This document shows, piece by piece, positions 50,456 through 59,644 of a stretch of DNA of 64,000 bases. The translations under genes were made by a program, and so were the position numbers. Source of the DNA: Gallionella sp. (GTDB lineage: Bacteria; Pseudomonadota; Gammaproteobacteria; Burkholderiales; Gallionellaceae); the NCBI GenBank assembly GCA_028714075.1, contig JAQTMZ010000002.1, forward strand, positions 186,001 to 250,000, written 5' to 3'. How positions within the stretch are numbered: the stretch's first letter is position 1; each line of letters begins with the position of its first letter. The notes beneath the pieces are model-generated. The model searched no databases and had not been told where the DNA came from. It saw nothing but the letters and a program-made list of their open reading frames with translations.

Positions 50456-53400
50456 GCAGATTCAGCCTGGATGCTCTCGATCATGCGATCGATGAGGTCA
50501 GGGTGCTCCGAAGGCATGTCCGACGTTAAAAGCCGATGTGCAGGTTCTTTGATTTTCACCGGATCGAGGTAAATATCCATTTCAAAGCGATTCAACTCGT
50601 AAATCGTATCAAGCATTGGTGCCAGTTTGCTATGGTCTGCCTCCGGAGCCGCCATGATCATCTGGAGGCCGATGGAATCAAGAAAACGTCCAGCCGCGAG
50701 AGAGTTCTGCTGGTCCATTCCGTAGAAAGCTTCATCCATCAACATCAGGCCTGCTCCAGTACTGTGCTTGCCGGGGTCAATCCGATAGGCTGCTGCCATG
50801 GCTGCACCAGCAATGACATAGAACGGAGCTCGATGCTCACCATTTGATCCAACGCCAAGTCGCTTGGAAAGAACCGTGTCTTTTCGGCCCTCGCGGCTAA
50901 TAACCAGATCAAAGGTGAATAAGGTGCGGTAGTCGTCGAGAGGGTTATCGCCTTTGATGTCCCCCTCAGCATCATCGAGCAGATCCATGATGGCAACATG
51001 CGAGTTATCTCCAAGTGGCAACTCATCCTCCTTGGCCTTATCGCCTGCCTCCATGATGTAGTTGTAGATGGTCTTGTGTGCTTCAGCAGGCTTGACCTCG
51101 AATTTGTACCGCTCTCCGTTTGAGAACGCAGGACATATCGCAAGCGTCTTGTTGATGGCGTCTATTGTTTGTCGCATCTGCATGATACTTTCGCGCATGC
51201 GAACAGCTACGTCGTGGCGAAACGCCTCTTCCGCCGCATTGCGGGCGTCCTTGACTTGCTCCTCCCGCTCTACCAACTCGGTATCGACTAACCGCCTCTC
51301 TTCGCCTTGGACCCATTCCAAGGATATTCGCCAGTGTGACACACTACCAATGGAGATATTGTTATGCGCCAAGTAGCGGTCCAGGCTTTGGATCGCTTCG
51401 GTCTTGATCGGCTCAGCTTCCTGTTCGGCACGCCTGATTCGCGTTTCGCAGCTCACCATCTTGTCTGCGTACGGGCGGTTCGCATAGCCGGAATCGATAT
51501 CAGTTCGATAGTCGGTGAGGACATCGCCATCAATGTCTTGATGCGACAATGCTGAGGACTTCAGCATGATGACAGCATCACGCCCCTTCCTCGCCGTTAT
51601 CAGACCCGCAATTTCGCTCCTGAGTTTTGCATCCGTATTAGTCAATTCTTTGAATTTCACCTTTACTTCCTCTTCGAGGCCCCTCCAGGCCTGTTCTTTC
51701 TCCAACTTGGCATCGCGTAAAGGCTGAATGTTGCCGAGGTTCATGGATTCGATCTCGCGCTGAACCTCGAACTTCTTAGTTTGGCTGTTAACTGCTTGTG
51801 ATGCTTCGTCGGAAATACGCTTTGCGAGATCACCAAGATCACCTAGTCCCAATATGGCCTTCTTGATGTCGCTAATCTGCCTGCACAACCGATCTGCATT
51901 GTTGTATTCATCGGTAGCCTTCTCGAGATTCCCCTGAATCTGGATTTTTTCAGCATGTGTCAGACGCTTACCGAACAGGAGTTCGCCTTGAGAAAATAGG
52001 CGCATGCGGCTCGTCGTGAAATTAGCGCTGAGCATGCCATCAATCGTCAAAGCCCGCGGGTTCTTTTCCAACTCATCCTCGGTATCAACACATTTCATGC
52101 TACCGAACAGCCCACGAAGATACGACAAGGCAACGGTATTCTCGCTGACCAGCAGGTTGCCAACCAAGGCAGCGTTTGATTCATCCCAGCGTTGATCGCG
52201 CAGATGATAGGGTTGCACGACCCGCGCTGCGAACGGGTTATCACGGTCTGGCAGTTTCCGAATGATAGCGACAGCATCGCGCTCTCGCCCAGGCGTTACA
52301 ACCAGAGCTTCGCGGTTGCGCTTCAAATAGGTTTCGATGGCGGGCTGCCATTCAGGCTTCGTGACTTCGACCAAGCTGCAAATGGGATCGGCTTCAATTC
52401 CATGCTCATACAGTCGTGCGATGATCTTTGCGACGTCGCCGCTGATTGGTGCTCCACCTTTATCGGCGTTCTTCACCATTCCAGTCAAGGTCGTTAGCGT
52501 TCCATCAGCCGTCTTCTTGGTAGCAAGAGCCTCTTCCTCGGTCGTATCGAGGTCTACCTTGCATTGCTCAAATAATTTGAGCGCCGTAATAATTGGCCTA
52601 TCAACATCATTGACGTGGCCTTGCTCAAAACGGGTAGCGTGATGGCTTAGCTCCCGGTCAATATCCTTGAAAGATCGCTGCCGATTCGGGAGAATTTTGA
52701 ACTCAACAACGTCGTGCAATATCTTGGCGATCTTTGACAGGATCACCTCGATTCGACGGGAAGCCAAGCCCAAGGAGTTTTCGTGCTCACGCATGAGCAA
52801 ATTCTTGTCTACGAATGTCTGTACACCTGGAACTGTGGAAAGAGCTGTTGCAGCACGATCATATGCGGCCTTCGCCTCCGCCTCACGATTCGAGGCATTC
52901 TTGTATGCGTGGCGGTTGGAACGGCGCGTGATGTATAGTTTTCCGATGGAATCCTTGCGAGCCGCGCAGTTCTTTTGCGTTTCCTCGATGGCGTAGGTTG
53001 CCTCCAGTGCTTTCAGGCTCGCAACTCGCGTTGCGTATTTCTGGACCTCTTCGTACTTAGTCCGAATCCCGAGAAGATCGGCAATTTGCTGCTTAACCTG
53101 TTGCAGCAAATTGTTGAGTTGCTTGAAGTGCTCGATCTGGGTCTTGGCTTTCCTCCGATCAATGATCTGTGGCTCAATCACAAAGTCACGAACAAAGACA
53201 TCCACACTTTCGATATTCCGTAACAGAACGGACTTATTGAAGATCTTCAGGTAATCGCGCGGATTAATGGACTTCGCTTTTGGTTGAAGTGCATGCAGCA
53301 TTTCGCCGATGTAAGTAGTAGGCTGCGTTGTAAAGAATGGCGTACGCTGCATATTCTTGTATCGAGCTCGAACGGCAGCAGCGAAATCAGTCCAGTGAAG

Positions 53401-53880
53401 CGAAACATCGCCGCCATCGGATTTTTCAATGTGTTCGGAGAGCGTCAAGCCGAGGCCCGGCAAGATGTACATCCCCATAATCTCGTGGTTTGGATCATCG
53501 ACACTCGCCCTTAAGCAAACGCCAATTGAGATAGGCTCGAAGGTAACATCGTCCTCAAAGACCAAAGTAATGTAGGTGATGGCTGAATCGCGCTTTCGAT
53601 CAAATTTTCCACCTGCCTCGCCCGTATCGTCAATGACGCCCAAGCAGTAGTCGCGGACACTTCGTGGGTTGCGTCGGCCTCCGCCATGCGTACCGACAGA
53701 TTGTGTATTAAAGGCTAAATAGTTCCCGTGCGCCCCAAGCATGGCGATCTGAATTCCGTCGAGAATCGATGTTTTGCCAGAGCCGTTTTGCCCAAGGAAG
53801 GCCGCATGACCTCCAATCGACAACTCGACTGCGTCGTACAGGAAGAACTGAACAAGTACCATCCGTTGAAGTTTCTTCAT
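50452..53880 (-). CDS. jetC: Wadjet subunit JetC (SMC/MukB-like ATPase)
   Basis: 1142 residues. Head motifs: Walker A FLGQNGSGKTSILDGIQIAM at the N-terminus; C-terminal Walker B in GLMLMDEAFYGMDQQ, with long coiled coils and a hinge between (EAEAKAAYDRAATAL; PEWQPAIETYLKRNREALVV). It is the DNA-loop-extruding motor that measures and presents small circular DNA to JetD. Overlaps jetB by ATGA. Full length. Confidence 0.92.
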   Translation of the reverse strand: MKKLQRMVLVQFFLYDAVELSIGGHAAFLGQNGSGKTSILDGIQIAMLGAHGNYLAFNTQSVGTHGGGRRNPRSVRDYCLGVIDDTGEAGGKFDRKRDSAITYITLVFEDDVTFEPISIGVCLRASVDDPNHEIMGMYILPGLGLTLSEHIEKSDGGDVSLHWTDFAAAVRARYKNMQRTPFFTTQPTTYIGEMLHALQPKAKSINPRDYLKIFNKSVLLRNIESVDVFVRDFVIEPQIIDRRKAKTQIEHFKQLNNLLQQVKQQIADLLGIRTKYEEVQKYATRVASLKALEATYAIEETQKNCAARKDSIGKLYITRRSNRHAYKNASNREAEAKAAYDRAATALSTVPGVQTFVDKNLLMREHENSLGLASRRIEVILSKIAKILHDVVEFKILPNRQRSFKDIDRELSHHATRFEQGHVNDVDRPIITALKLFEQCKVDLDTTEEEALATKKTADGTLTTLTGMVKNADKGGAPISGDVAKIIARLYEHGIEADPICSLVEVTKPEWQPAIETYLKRNREALVVTPGRERDAVAIIRKLPDRDNPFAARVVQPYHLRDQRWDESNAALVGNLLVSENTVALSYLRGLFGSMKCVDTEDELEKNPRALTIDGMLSANFTTSRMRLFSQGELLFGKRLTHAEKIQIQGNLEKATDEYNNADRLCRQISDIKKAILGLGDLGDLAKRISDEASQAVNSQTKKFEVQREIESMNLGNIQPLRDAKLEKEQAWRGLEEEVKVKFKELTNTDAKLRSEIAGLITARKGRDAVIMLKSSALSHQDIDGDVLTDYRTDIDSGYANRPYADKMVSCETRIRRAEQEAEPIKTEAIQSLDRYLAHNNISIGSVSHWRISLEWVQGEERRLVDTELVEREEQVKDARNAAEEAFRHDVAVRMRESIMQMRQTIDAINKTLAICPAFSNGERYKFEVKPAEAHKTIYNYIMEAGDKAKEDELPLGDNSHVAIMDLLDDAEGDIKGDNPLDDYRTLFTFDLVISREGRKDTVLSKRLGVGSNGEHRAPFYVIAGAAMAAAYRIDPGKHSTGAGLMLMDEAFYGMDQQNSLAAGRFLDSIGLQMIMAAPEADHSKLAPMLDTIYELNRFEMDIYLDPVKIKEPAHRLLTSDMPSEHPDLIDRMIESIQAESA

Positions 53881-54515
53881 TGCTCATCTCCCATGTCTTG
53901 TCCATCCGCAGTATCACGCTTAGCAGCCTGAGTAGAGCTGACGGTGTAATCGGCCAGCCGTGCTAACGTACCTTCATTGACCAGCGCTGTGATGCCAGGC
54001 AGGATCGTGATGTCGAATGGCTGATCCGAACCACTGTCTGCTTGCATAATTCTGACTACACCGAAGGATTTCATCGGTGCCAATGCTTCCTTGAGATTTC
54101 CAACCTCGCTTGGGAGCTCACGGCCAGTTTCCACGCGATAGATTTCGCGCATCTCTTCGATGCTAAGTACGGCGTGGCCCATATCGAGATTTCCCCGAAT
54201 TGCTTGCTCGTGATACGCCTTGCGCAACACCAGAAGTATAAGAGCATCCGCTAATCGCATTGGCGGTTGCTTATTCGCCGTCGGGATGGCAGCTATGTAA
54301 CGGTAATCAGAATCAAACTTCAATGAAAGTCCGAAAAGGTCGAACGCTTCCTTAAACGATTCGCGATACCGATCAATGAGCCGGTAGGTAATACCTTGGC
54401 CATGAGCACTTTCGTAAATGATCTGGCTCGTAAGCAGATGATAGGCTGCATTACGAAAATCGCTCACCTCGTATGGATCGTCTTCTCGAATTACGTCTTC
54501 CCAGTTAAGCGGCAT
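53877..54515 (-). CDS. jetB: Wadjet subunit JetB (MukE-like)
   Basis: 212 residues, DUF4194-type: FRNAAYHLLTSQIIYESAHG, LRLADALILL-like MRLADALILLVLRKAYHEQ, and the winged-helix ELPSEVGNLKEALAPMKSFG. Bridges JetA kleisin and JetC. Overlaps jetA end by 11 bp. Confidence 0.88.
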   Translation of the reverse strand: MPLNWEDVIREDDPYEVSDFRNAAYHLLTSQIIYESAHGQGITYRLIDRYRESFKEAFDLFGLSLKFDSDYRYIAAIPTANKQPPMRLADALILLVLRKAYHEQAIRGNLDMGHAVLSIEEMREIYRVETGRELPSEVGNLKEALAPMKSFGVVRIMQADSGSDQPFDITILPGITALVNEGTLARLADYTVSSTQAAKRDTADGQDMGDEQ

Positions 54516-55956
54516 AGCGACTCCCTGCTTTATGGCGAGTTACAGTGAATTTAGGCACCCGAAGGTATGCGTTGTCAGTCCATTGCCCGGGCTGGCATTC
54601 AAAACGAAAATCACGAAGGCCCATCAGCATCGGGTGAGCCTTATGCCCCGCGCTGACGTGATTGCGATTTGCGAGTGCAAGTCTGGAAACAACCACGAAC
54701 AGGCAAAACTCGTGGATCGAGTTAATCGGTAGTACGTCAGAGTCAATAGTCGCGCGGCTGTCCAGATTCTCATTCAGATAATCGGAAACTTGCGCTACTG
54801 TAACCTGTCGGCTCATTTTCATAGCGCGTTTGAGTCTGATTATGGCCTGCTGCTCGATGGTCATTACCTTTCTAACCATTGTGGTACGCACTGGCGGTCC
54901 ATCCTTCCTCGCGGCTGTGGGAAAGCGCGATTCACCCAATAGGGGGCCAGGAAGCATTCCCATTGTCGGCTGCGCTGGGAATTCCGGCTTAGTCAGCTGG
55001 ATAATAGCTCCATTTATCAGCCTATCCAGATGCCCTTGTGTCCTCAATTTATACTGGAGATAGGCCAGTGCACGCGACGTAGCTCGGTCAACACTCGAAT
55101 TCAGTCGGTTTAGGTGTGCATCAATATCCTTGAACATCAGGAACCGCGATACATCTTTCTCGAACTTTTCTTCGGCTTCATCTGAAACTGTGCAGCGGAA
55201 CGCGACTTGATAGTAGGCAACCATAATCTTGCGCTTCTCAGGATCGTCTCGCAGGGTAAGAACAGAATTGATGATCTCCCAGCGATGCCGCAGCGGGTGA
55301 TTCTCGGTTCGCAGTTCATGGTAATCGCGAATGTAGAGTTGTCCGATGTAGTCATCGAAAAAGGTTCGAATGAAGGCAGCCGTTGTCTCTTGAGTCGCCA
55401 GTAGATCCATCGCTTCTTTTACTCGCATGGTCGTGGCACTCAGGATAGAAATAAGTTGCCGCGCCTGAAGAGCGGCCTCGTGAAAGCCGCTGGCCTGTGT
55501 GGCAGGGTCAAGGACAACCTGCCTGAGTTGGTTGTAAATGAGTTGAACCTTGCCGCCGATGACTTGGGGGCCTTCCTCGGCAAATTGGTGCAGAAGTTCT
55601 AGGAACTTCTGCACTGTGGTTGGCATGATCACAAAGTTCCGAACGCCAATCCGGTCCTCGCGTAGCCAGCCGGCGGTTACCAAACGCCGATAGATAATAT
55701 TGGATTGAACATTCAGCGGTGTATCCGACACATCTCCATCTTCGGTCGCCCAATCGGTTACATCCAGGATATAGCGCTCAATTTCTAGCGTGATGGAACG
55801 TTGCAGATAGCCTTCACCTTCAGGGGGCGCGGCTTCAGGCCCAAAGAAGCGGCCGTAAAGGCGCAGCAAGAGATTCCAATACCGCTCATGGTTTGGCGAG
55901 GCCAGCGGTCCAAATAGACCACGGGGCAGTCGGTCGAATAATCCCAAGCCAATCAT
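54505..55956 (-). CDS. jetA: Wadjet subunit JetA (MukF-like kleisin)
   Basis: 483 residues, first gene of the operon: GLFDRLPRGLFGPLASPNHE, VQSNIIYRRLVTAGWLRED (winged helix), a helical middle and a C-terminal part ending VTRHKAGSRYAA. Promoter region shared with the divergent WYL regulator, including the two TTATC-N6-GATAA operators. Confidence 0.88.
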   Translation of the reverse strand: MIGLGLFDRLPRGLFGPLASPNHERYWNLLLRLYGRFFGPEAAPPEGEGYLQRSITLEIERYILDVTDWATEDGDVSDTPLNVQSNIIYRRLVTAGWLREDRIGVRNFVIMPTTVQKFLELLHQFAEEGPQVIGGKVQLIYNQLRQVVLDPATQASGFHEAALQARQLISILSATTMRVKEAMDLLATQETTAAFIRTFFDDYIGQLYIRDYHELRTENHPLRHRWEIINSVLTLRDDPEKRKIMVAYYQVAFRCTVSDEAEEKFEKDVSRFLMFKDIDAHLNRLNSSVDRATSRALAYLQYKLRTQGHLDRLINGAIIQLTKPEFPAQPTMGMLPGPLLGESRFPTAARKDGPPVRTTMVRKVMTIEQQAIIRLKRAMKMSRQVTVAQVSDYLNENLDSRATIDSDVLPINSIHEFCLFVVVSRLALANRNHVSAGHKAHPMLMGLRDFRFECQPGQWTDNAYLRVPKFTVTRHKAGSRYAA

Positions 55957-55990
55957 CTATCTATAAGTCCCCAGCAACTTTGGAATTGTC

Positions 55991-56023
55991 TTATCTATAA
56001 TGATAAGTTATCATAAAAGATAA
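55991..56023. promoter_or_regulatory. twin operators between jetA and the WYL regulator
   Basis: TTATCTATAATGATAA (55991-56006) and TTATCATAAAAGATAA (56008-56023): two TTATC-N6-GATAA palindromes, centres 17 bp apart, so on nearly the same DNA face. A perfect TATAAT hexamer lies inside the first (55996-56001), a likely -10 for the regulator gene. Fits binding by two dimers of the adjacent CapW/BrxR-type protein. Confidence 0.75.
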
Positions 56024-56047
56024 TATCAAGCACTAAATGGAAATGCG

Positions 56048-56869
56048 ATGGCCAATTCGCCCAAACTGAGAGATCAACGCCTCCGAATTATGGAGGGCGT
56101 TCTGGATTGGGAAGGCGAAATTGGCAACGCCAGGGTACGGAAGCTTTTCGACTTGCAACCCGTCCAAGCAAGCCGGCTTCTAGCGGAGTTCCGAGCACAG
56201 CTTGGCGATCAACTGATCGAGGACGGGCGAGCTAAGGTTCTCCGGCTTGCTAATCCAGAGCAGCCGTGTTCAAAAATGTTGCTGGATGAATATGTTCGCC
56301 AGACACAGATAGTGGATGATCCCAATACCTGTATTGTCGATGCCCGCGTCGATCTAACCGATGTCCGCGCGCCTATATTCGCAACCCTGCGAAAGTCGGC
56401 ATTAGATCAGACTGGGGTGCTAATCAGTTATGCATCAATGACCAATCCTGCATTCTCAGAACGGATTGTCTTTCCCCATTCGATTGTCCATGTCGGGCGA
56501 AGATGGCACATCAGGGCTTGGTGTGCAAAGCGAAATGAGTTCAGAGACTTTACACTTGGGCGAATCAAGTCGGCGGAACCACTTACCGAGAGCACCCCGC
56601 ATCCTATTGCCGATGACGAGGCATGGAATCGAATTGTCCAACTTCGATTGATTGCCCATCGCCACCTATCAGCAGAACAACAGTTAGTTGTCCGCAATGA
56701 ATATTTCCAAGGAACAATGGCTCGACGCCTATCGGTGCGAGCGTGCCTTGCTCAATACATCATCCAGGATCTACGGGCTGCTATCAACCCGGGGCGCGAG
56801 GTGCCACCAGACTACCAAATGGAAGTCTCTAATGCGGCTGACATCAAGCTCTGGCCTAGCTCGAATTAG
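56048..56869 (+). CDS. CapW/BrxR-type wHTH-WYL transcriptional regulator
   Basis: 273 residues: N-terminal winged helix (NARVRKLFDLQPVQASRLLA), WYL domain (ISYASMTNPAFSERIVFPHS, RRWHIRAWCAKRNEFRDFTL, GRI) and WCX-like C-terminus. The signature WYL is WHI here. Such regulators repress CBASS, BREX and other defence operons and are thought to sense ligands released at infection. Divergent from jetA with two palindromic operators between, so it probably represses both. Confidence 0.85.
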   Translation: MANSPKLRDQRLRIMEGVLDWEGEIGNARVRKLFDLQPVQASRLLAEFRAQLGDQLIEDGRAKVLRLANPEQPCSKMLLDEYVRQTQIVDDPNTCIVDARVDLTDVRAPIFATLRKSALDQTGVLISYASMTNPAFSERIVFPHSIVHVGRRWHIRAWCAKRNEFRDFTLGRIKSAEPLTESTPHPIADDEAWNRIVQLRLIAHRHLSAEQQLVVRNEYFQGTMARRLSVRACLAQYIIQDLRAAINPGREVPPDYQMEVSNAADIKLWPSSN

Positions 56870-57070
56870 CTTGAACGATATGGCGAACTAGATAAATTAA
56901 ACGCTATTCCAATTGCTGACATAGCGTAGATAAACAATAAACTGGGAACCACAATATAAGGGCAAACCTTGAATCTGCATTTAATTAAGAGGGATTCGGA
57001 GAATCCCCCCATAACAATAATCTGTTGATTTGTAATATTGTGCATTTGCTACATAATTTCGCGTAGCAAG

Positions 57071-57092
57071 AAAAAAGCCCGCAAAAGCGGGC
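57071..57092 (-). terminator. intrinsic terminator, minus strand
   Basis: GCCCGC-TTTT-GCGGGC followed by six T on the minus strand, 61 bp after the mini-peptide stop. Confidence 0.85.
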
Positions 57093-57153
57093 CTTATGAA
57101 ATAAACAACTCATGAGCTAAGTTACGAGTTAACAAATTTTTTAATTACTAATT

Positions 57154-57189
57154 CTAATTACTCGAACCACCACCGATAAGTATTTTCAT
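57154..57189 (-). CDS. 11-residue peptide MKILIGGGSSN
   Basis: A minus-strand ATG with a strong ribosome site AGGGGA (57195-57200, 6 nt spacing) opens an 11-codon frame: MKILIGGGSSN, then TAG. A clear intrinsic terminator follows, so the peptide plus 3' hairpin would form a small transcript of its own, or the end of the two-TM gene's transcript. No known leader-peptide logic (no codon runs). Too short for homology-based support. Confidence 0.4.
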   Translation of the reverse strand: MKILIGGGSSN

Positions 57190-57442
57190 TTCAGTCCCCT
57201 ATTTAATTAAATTTCAAACGATCTACAAAAACAACAAATTGACATGCCACAACAAAAAACCTGAAAAATTCGAACGCGATTCTAAACTAATAAAAGCAAC
57301 TCTGCATTGGAATTATCGGCATAATCCCACACTTCTTTAAGGTTTAACAATACTGTGTTAATAGTATTCAATAACAATCACAGCAAGTTAACTGCAAAAT
57401 GAGACAAGATAATATACATAAAGTTTAAATAAAGTTGCTTTT

Positions 57443-58408
57443 TTAAACTACTGCTACACCCCCTTTCCACCAAAAAATAACAGATTGATATGGGAAAATC
57501 CCGTGCTCAAGCTCCCATACATGCCGCATACCTCCTTCAAATGATTCATAAGTTAACTTTTTCGAATGGTTGGCATATGCATGCACAGAAATGGATTTCG
57601 GTGCTGAAACTTCCAATTTAATGCCGTCAGACGGAAGAATGGATGCCCATATTTCAGAATCTGTTTTACGTTTAATGGTATGTGCCCTAATAGCAATCTT
57701 AGTTTTTGATTTCGCTGGAATACTGATTTCATGTTTTAGCTGCACATGTGTCGATGTAAACTCGCAGCTATTAGATATATCAACAGGTACGCCATCCACT
57801 TTCACACTTTCTATCCTGACGAATTTCAACAAATTTTCATCAATTGGGCGTTCCAGAGATACGCATATATCAGTCGCTGTTCGTCCTTCACTAATATTTT
57901 CAAGTTCGTATGTAGGCGACAATTCACAAAATAGATGATTGTTCATATCATCTTGCGTAATCCCCTCATTAGCAGCTTCCATAGCAGTAATTTCTCGTAA
58001 CCAAAAGTTAACTATATAGTTTCTTCGAATTACATTTTTAGTCAGAAGACAATGTTCTACCTCTTCAAATATTTCTTGTGGAATATGGCGTCGATAAATA
58101 GCATGAAAAAGATTCGTTTTAATACGCTCGATCAAACTATCAGCTGCCCGCTCGTGCTTATCTCTCGTAAACCGTTCAATCGTTGCGATGAGTGCCAATG
58201 CAACAAAGCCAGCGATTCCAACTTCAGTGAAAAAGAGTTCAGAAAAATGTGCCCAAAATGATTGGGACGCTCCTTCAGAATTAATGTGTAGAAATTTTCC
58301 AATGGAGAGGCTCCCTATTGAAGCTAACCCGAGAATGACGTATACACTCTTTTCGAATGGTGAGAAAGTTGAAACAGAAGTGGCGCCCCTATTATTTTCA
58401 ATGTCCAT
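57443..58408 (-). CDS. hypothetical protein with two N-terminal membrane helices
   Basis: 321 residues, not recognised. Two membrane helices (VYVILGLASIGSLSIGKF, res ~18-35; FFTEVGIAGFVALALIATIE, res ~60-78), then a helical segment (SLIERIKTNLFHAIYRRHIP) and a C-terminal beta-rich soluble domain (~res 160-321) with hydrophobic strands (VHAYANHSKKLTYESF). Soluble part probably cytosolic. Low-GC, island-typical. Could be a membrane-linked defence effector, but nothing proves it. Confidence 0.6.
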   Translation of the reverse strand: MDIENNRGATSVSTFSPFEKSVYVILGLASIGSLSIGKFLHINSEGASQSFWAHFSELFFTEVGIAGFVALALIATIERFTRDKHERAADSLIERIKTNLFHAIYRRHIPQEIFEEVEHCLLTKNVIRRNYIVNFWLREITAMEAANEGITQDDMNNHLFCELSPTYELENISEGRTATDICVSLERPIDENLLKFVRIESVKVDGVPVDISNSCEFTSTHVQLKHEISIPAKSKTKIAIRAHTIKRKTDSEIWASILPSDGIKLEVSAPKSISVHAYANHSKKLTYESFEGGMRHVWELEHGIFPYQSVIFWWKGGVAVV

Positions 58409-58463
58409 CTATTATCCCTCTCGTTCTCTATGCGTTTGTTGATTAATAGTAAAGTTAAATATA

Positions 58464-58533
58464 GCGCGAGTTCAGGTTTGAAGCGCAACCCCTGACTTGA
58501 AGAATACCTGACTAGGTGTTTTGTATTCAAGTC
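58464..58533. repeat. possible IS30-like terminal remnant
   Basis: TTGCGCTTCAAACCTGAACT (minus strand, 58470-58489 approx.) resembles IS30-family ends as I remember them, and GACTTGAAGAATAC/GTATTCAAGTC (58494-58533) forms a second inverted repeat beside it. No transposase is present. Confidence 0.3.
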
Positions 58534-58572
58534 TTTTCCTTTCAACCAAATTAGTTATTACAGATATCCAAA

Positions 58573-59418
58573 ATGAACGCGCACTTTTTCCGAATTCTGC
58601 TTTTGGTGGCATCTCTGTTTTTTATTAATATTTCTACCGCAGACACGCTGCTCGGTAGTATTGTAGGCGTTGCTGATGGCGACACAGTGATAGTTTTGGA
58701 TGATACCAATACTCAATGGAAAATCCGGTTGATGGGAATTGATGCACCAGAGAAAAAACAACCATTCGGCAGCAAGTCAAAAGAATCCCTATCCGCGCTG
58801 TTGTTCAACAAACAGGTGGAGGTTGAGTTTAACAAACGAGACAAATATGGGAGAACAGTTGGCAGGATTATTGTGGATGGTGCTGATGCCAACCTTGAAC
58901 AGGTCAAAGCTGGCATGGCGTGGCATTACAAAGCCTATGAGCGTGAGCAATCCGAAGCAGACCGCACAACCTATGCTCACGCCGAGGAGCAGGCAAGAGC
59001 AGCGAAGCGCGGCTTGTGGGTTGACCCTGATCCCACACCTCCTTGGGATTGGCGCAAGCAACAGAAGCTTGGGAGTGGTGCAGTAGCGGAGTGGACAGAG
59101 GTTGGCGGCAATGAGAACCAAACCGTTTACGCCGACCTAGCGACTATTCACAAGGCCGGCAAAGGAGTGAAAATGTGGAGTCTGCTTGACCTGAAGGCGG
59201 CTGATACAACGACTACTCGCCCTTACTTATCGATGAAGATGCTTAATGAGTTTGACTGCAAGGGGGAACGGTATCGATTCCTCGCATCCTCTAACCACTA
59301 CGAAAATATGGGCAACGGGGAAGTGGTCTATAGAATGGATAGAGTTGCCGAATGGAACCCAGTTCCGCCTACCTCGGCAGTGAAAACACTTTGGAAGGTC
59401 GCTTGTGGGAAGTGGTAG
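58573..59418 (+). CDS. secreted staphylococcal-nuclease-like protein with adhesin-E-like C-terminus
   Basis: 281 residues. Signal peptide (ILLLVASLFFINISTADT). SNase (TNase) domain: GVADGDTVIVLDD, KIRLMGIDAPEKKQPFG, KYGRTVGRIIVDG, GMAWHYKAYE, with the catalytic Asp/Arg/Glu-type residues in place. C-terminal ~110 residues (WTEVGGNENQTVYADLATIH; KMWSLLDLK; GERYRFLASS) match the surface-adhesin E/CNP1-type domain. Periplasmic or exported nuclease; a role against incoming DNA is possible but unproven. Confidence 0.8.
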   Translation: MNAHFFRILLLVASLFFINISTADTLLGSIVGVADGDTVIVLDDTNTQWKIRLMGIDAPEKKQPFGSKSKESLSALLFNKQVEVEFNKRDKYGRTVGRIIVDGADANLEQVKAGMAWHYKAYEREQSEADRTTYAHAEEQARAAKRGLWVDPDPTPPWDWRKQQKLGSGAVAEWTEVGGNENQTVYADLATIHKAGKGVKMWSLLDLKAADTTTTRPYLSMKMLNEFDCKGERYRFLASSNHYENMGNGEVVYRMDRVAEWNPVPPTSAVKTLWKVACGKW

Positions 59419-59644
59419 GCGTTTGTGATCTGCCATCAGAAAGCTAATAGCTCATTGGAATTACGCTGCTTGAAAGAGGTACTTCATGACATGCTGCACT
59501 GACACTGAACGGTCATCCGGCAGAGCGATCATGAGCCTTCGTTTCTCGGTGCGGTCACTTGGGGGCAATCCGATTTGGTTGGCTGCGAGCGTCTGCTTAT
59601 TGGGTTATCGAACCGGCCCCACTATTCGCGCTTCCGCATAAGAG
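59419..59644. other. spacer with a short coding remnant
   Basis: On the minus strand a stop-bounded ~46-codon frame (NKQTLAANQIGLPPSDRT..., ends QHVMKYLFQAA) looks like the C-terminus of a lost gene; no start codon with ribosome site. Source family not recognised. Confidence 0.3.

Larger units (their letters stand above)
56870..57442. other. 573-bp AT-rich spacer with a mini-gene
   Basis: Apart from the 11-codon peptide ORF and its terminator (separate entries), the stretch is AT-rich with no other reading frame or RNA that I can support. It separates the WYL regulator (+) from the two-TM gene (-). Confidence 0.5.

Noticed and set aside
57230..57260. sigma-54 promoter before the mini-peptide (TGGCATG...TTTG)
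   Set aside because: The -12 element lacks the GC dinucleotide at the required spacing.
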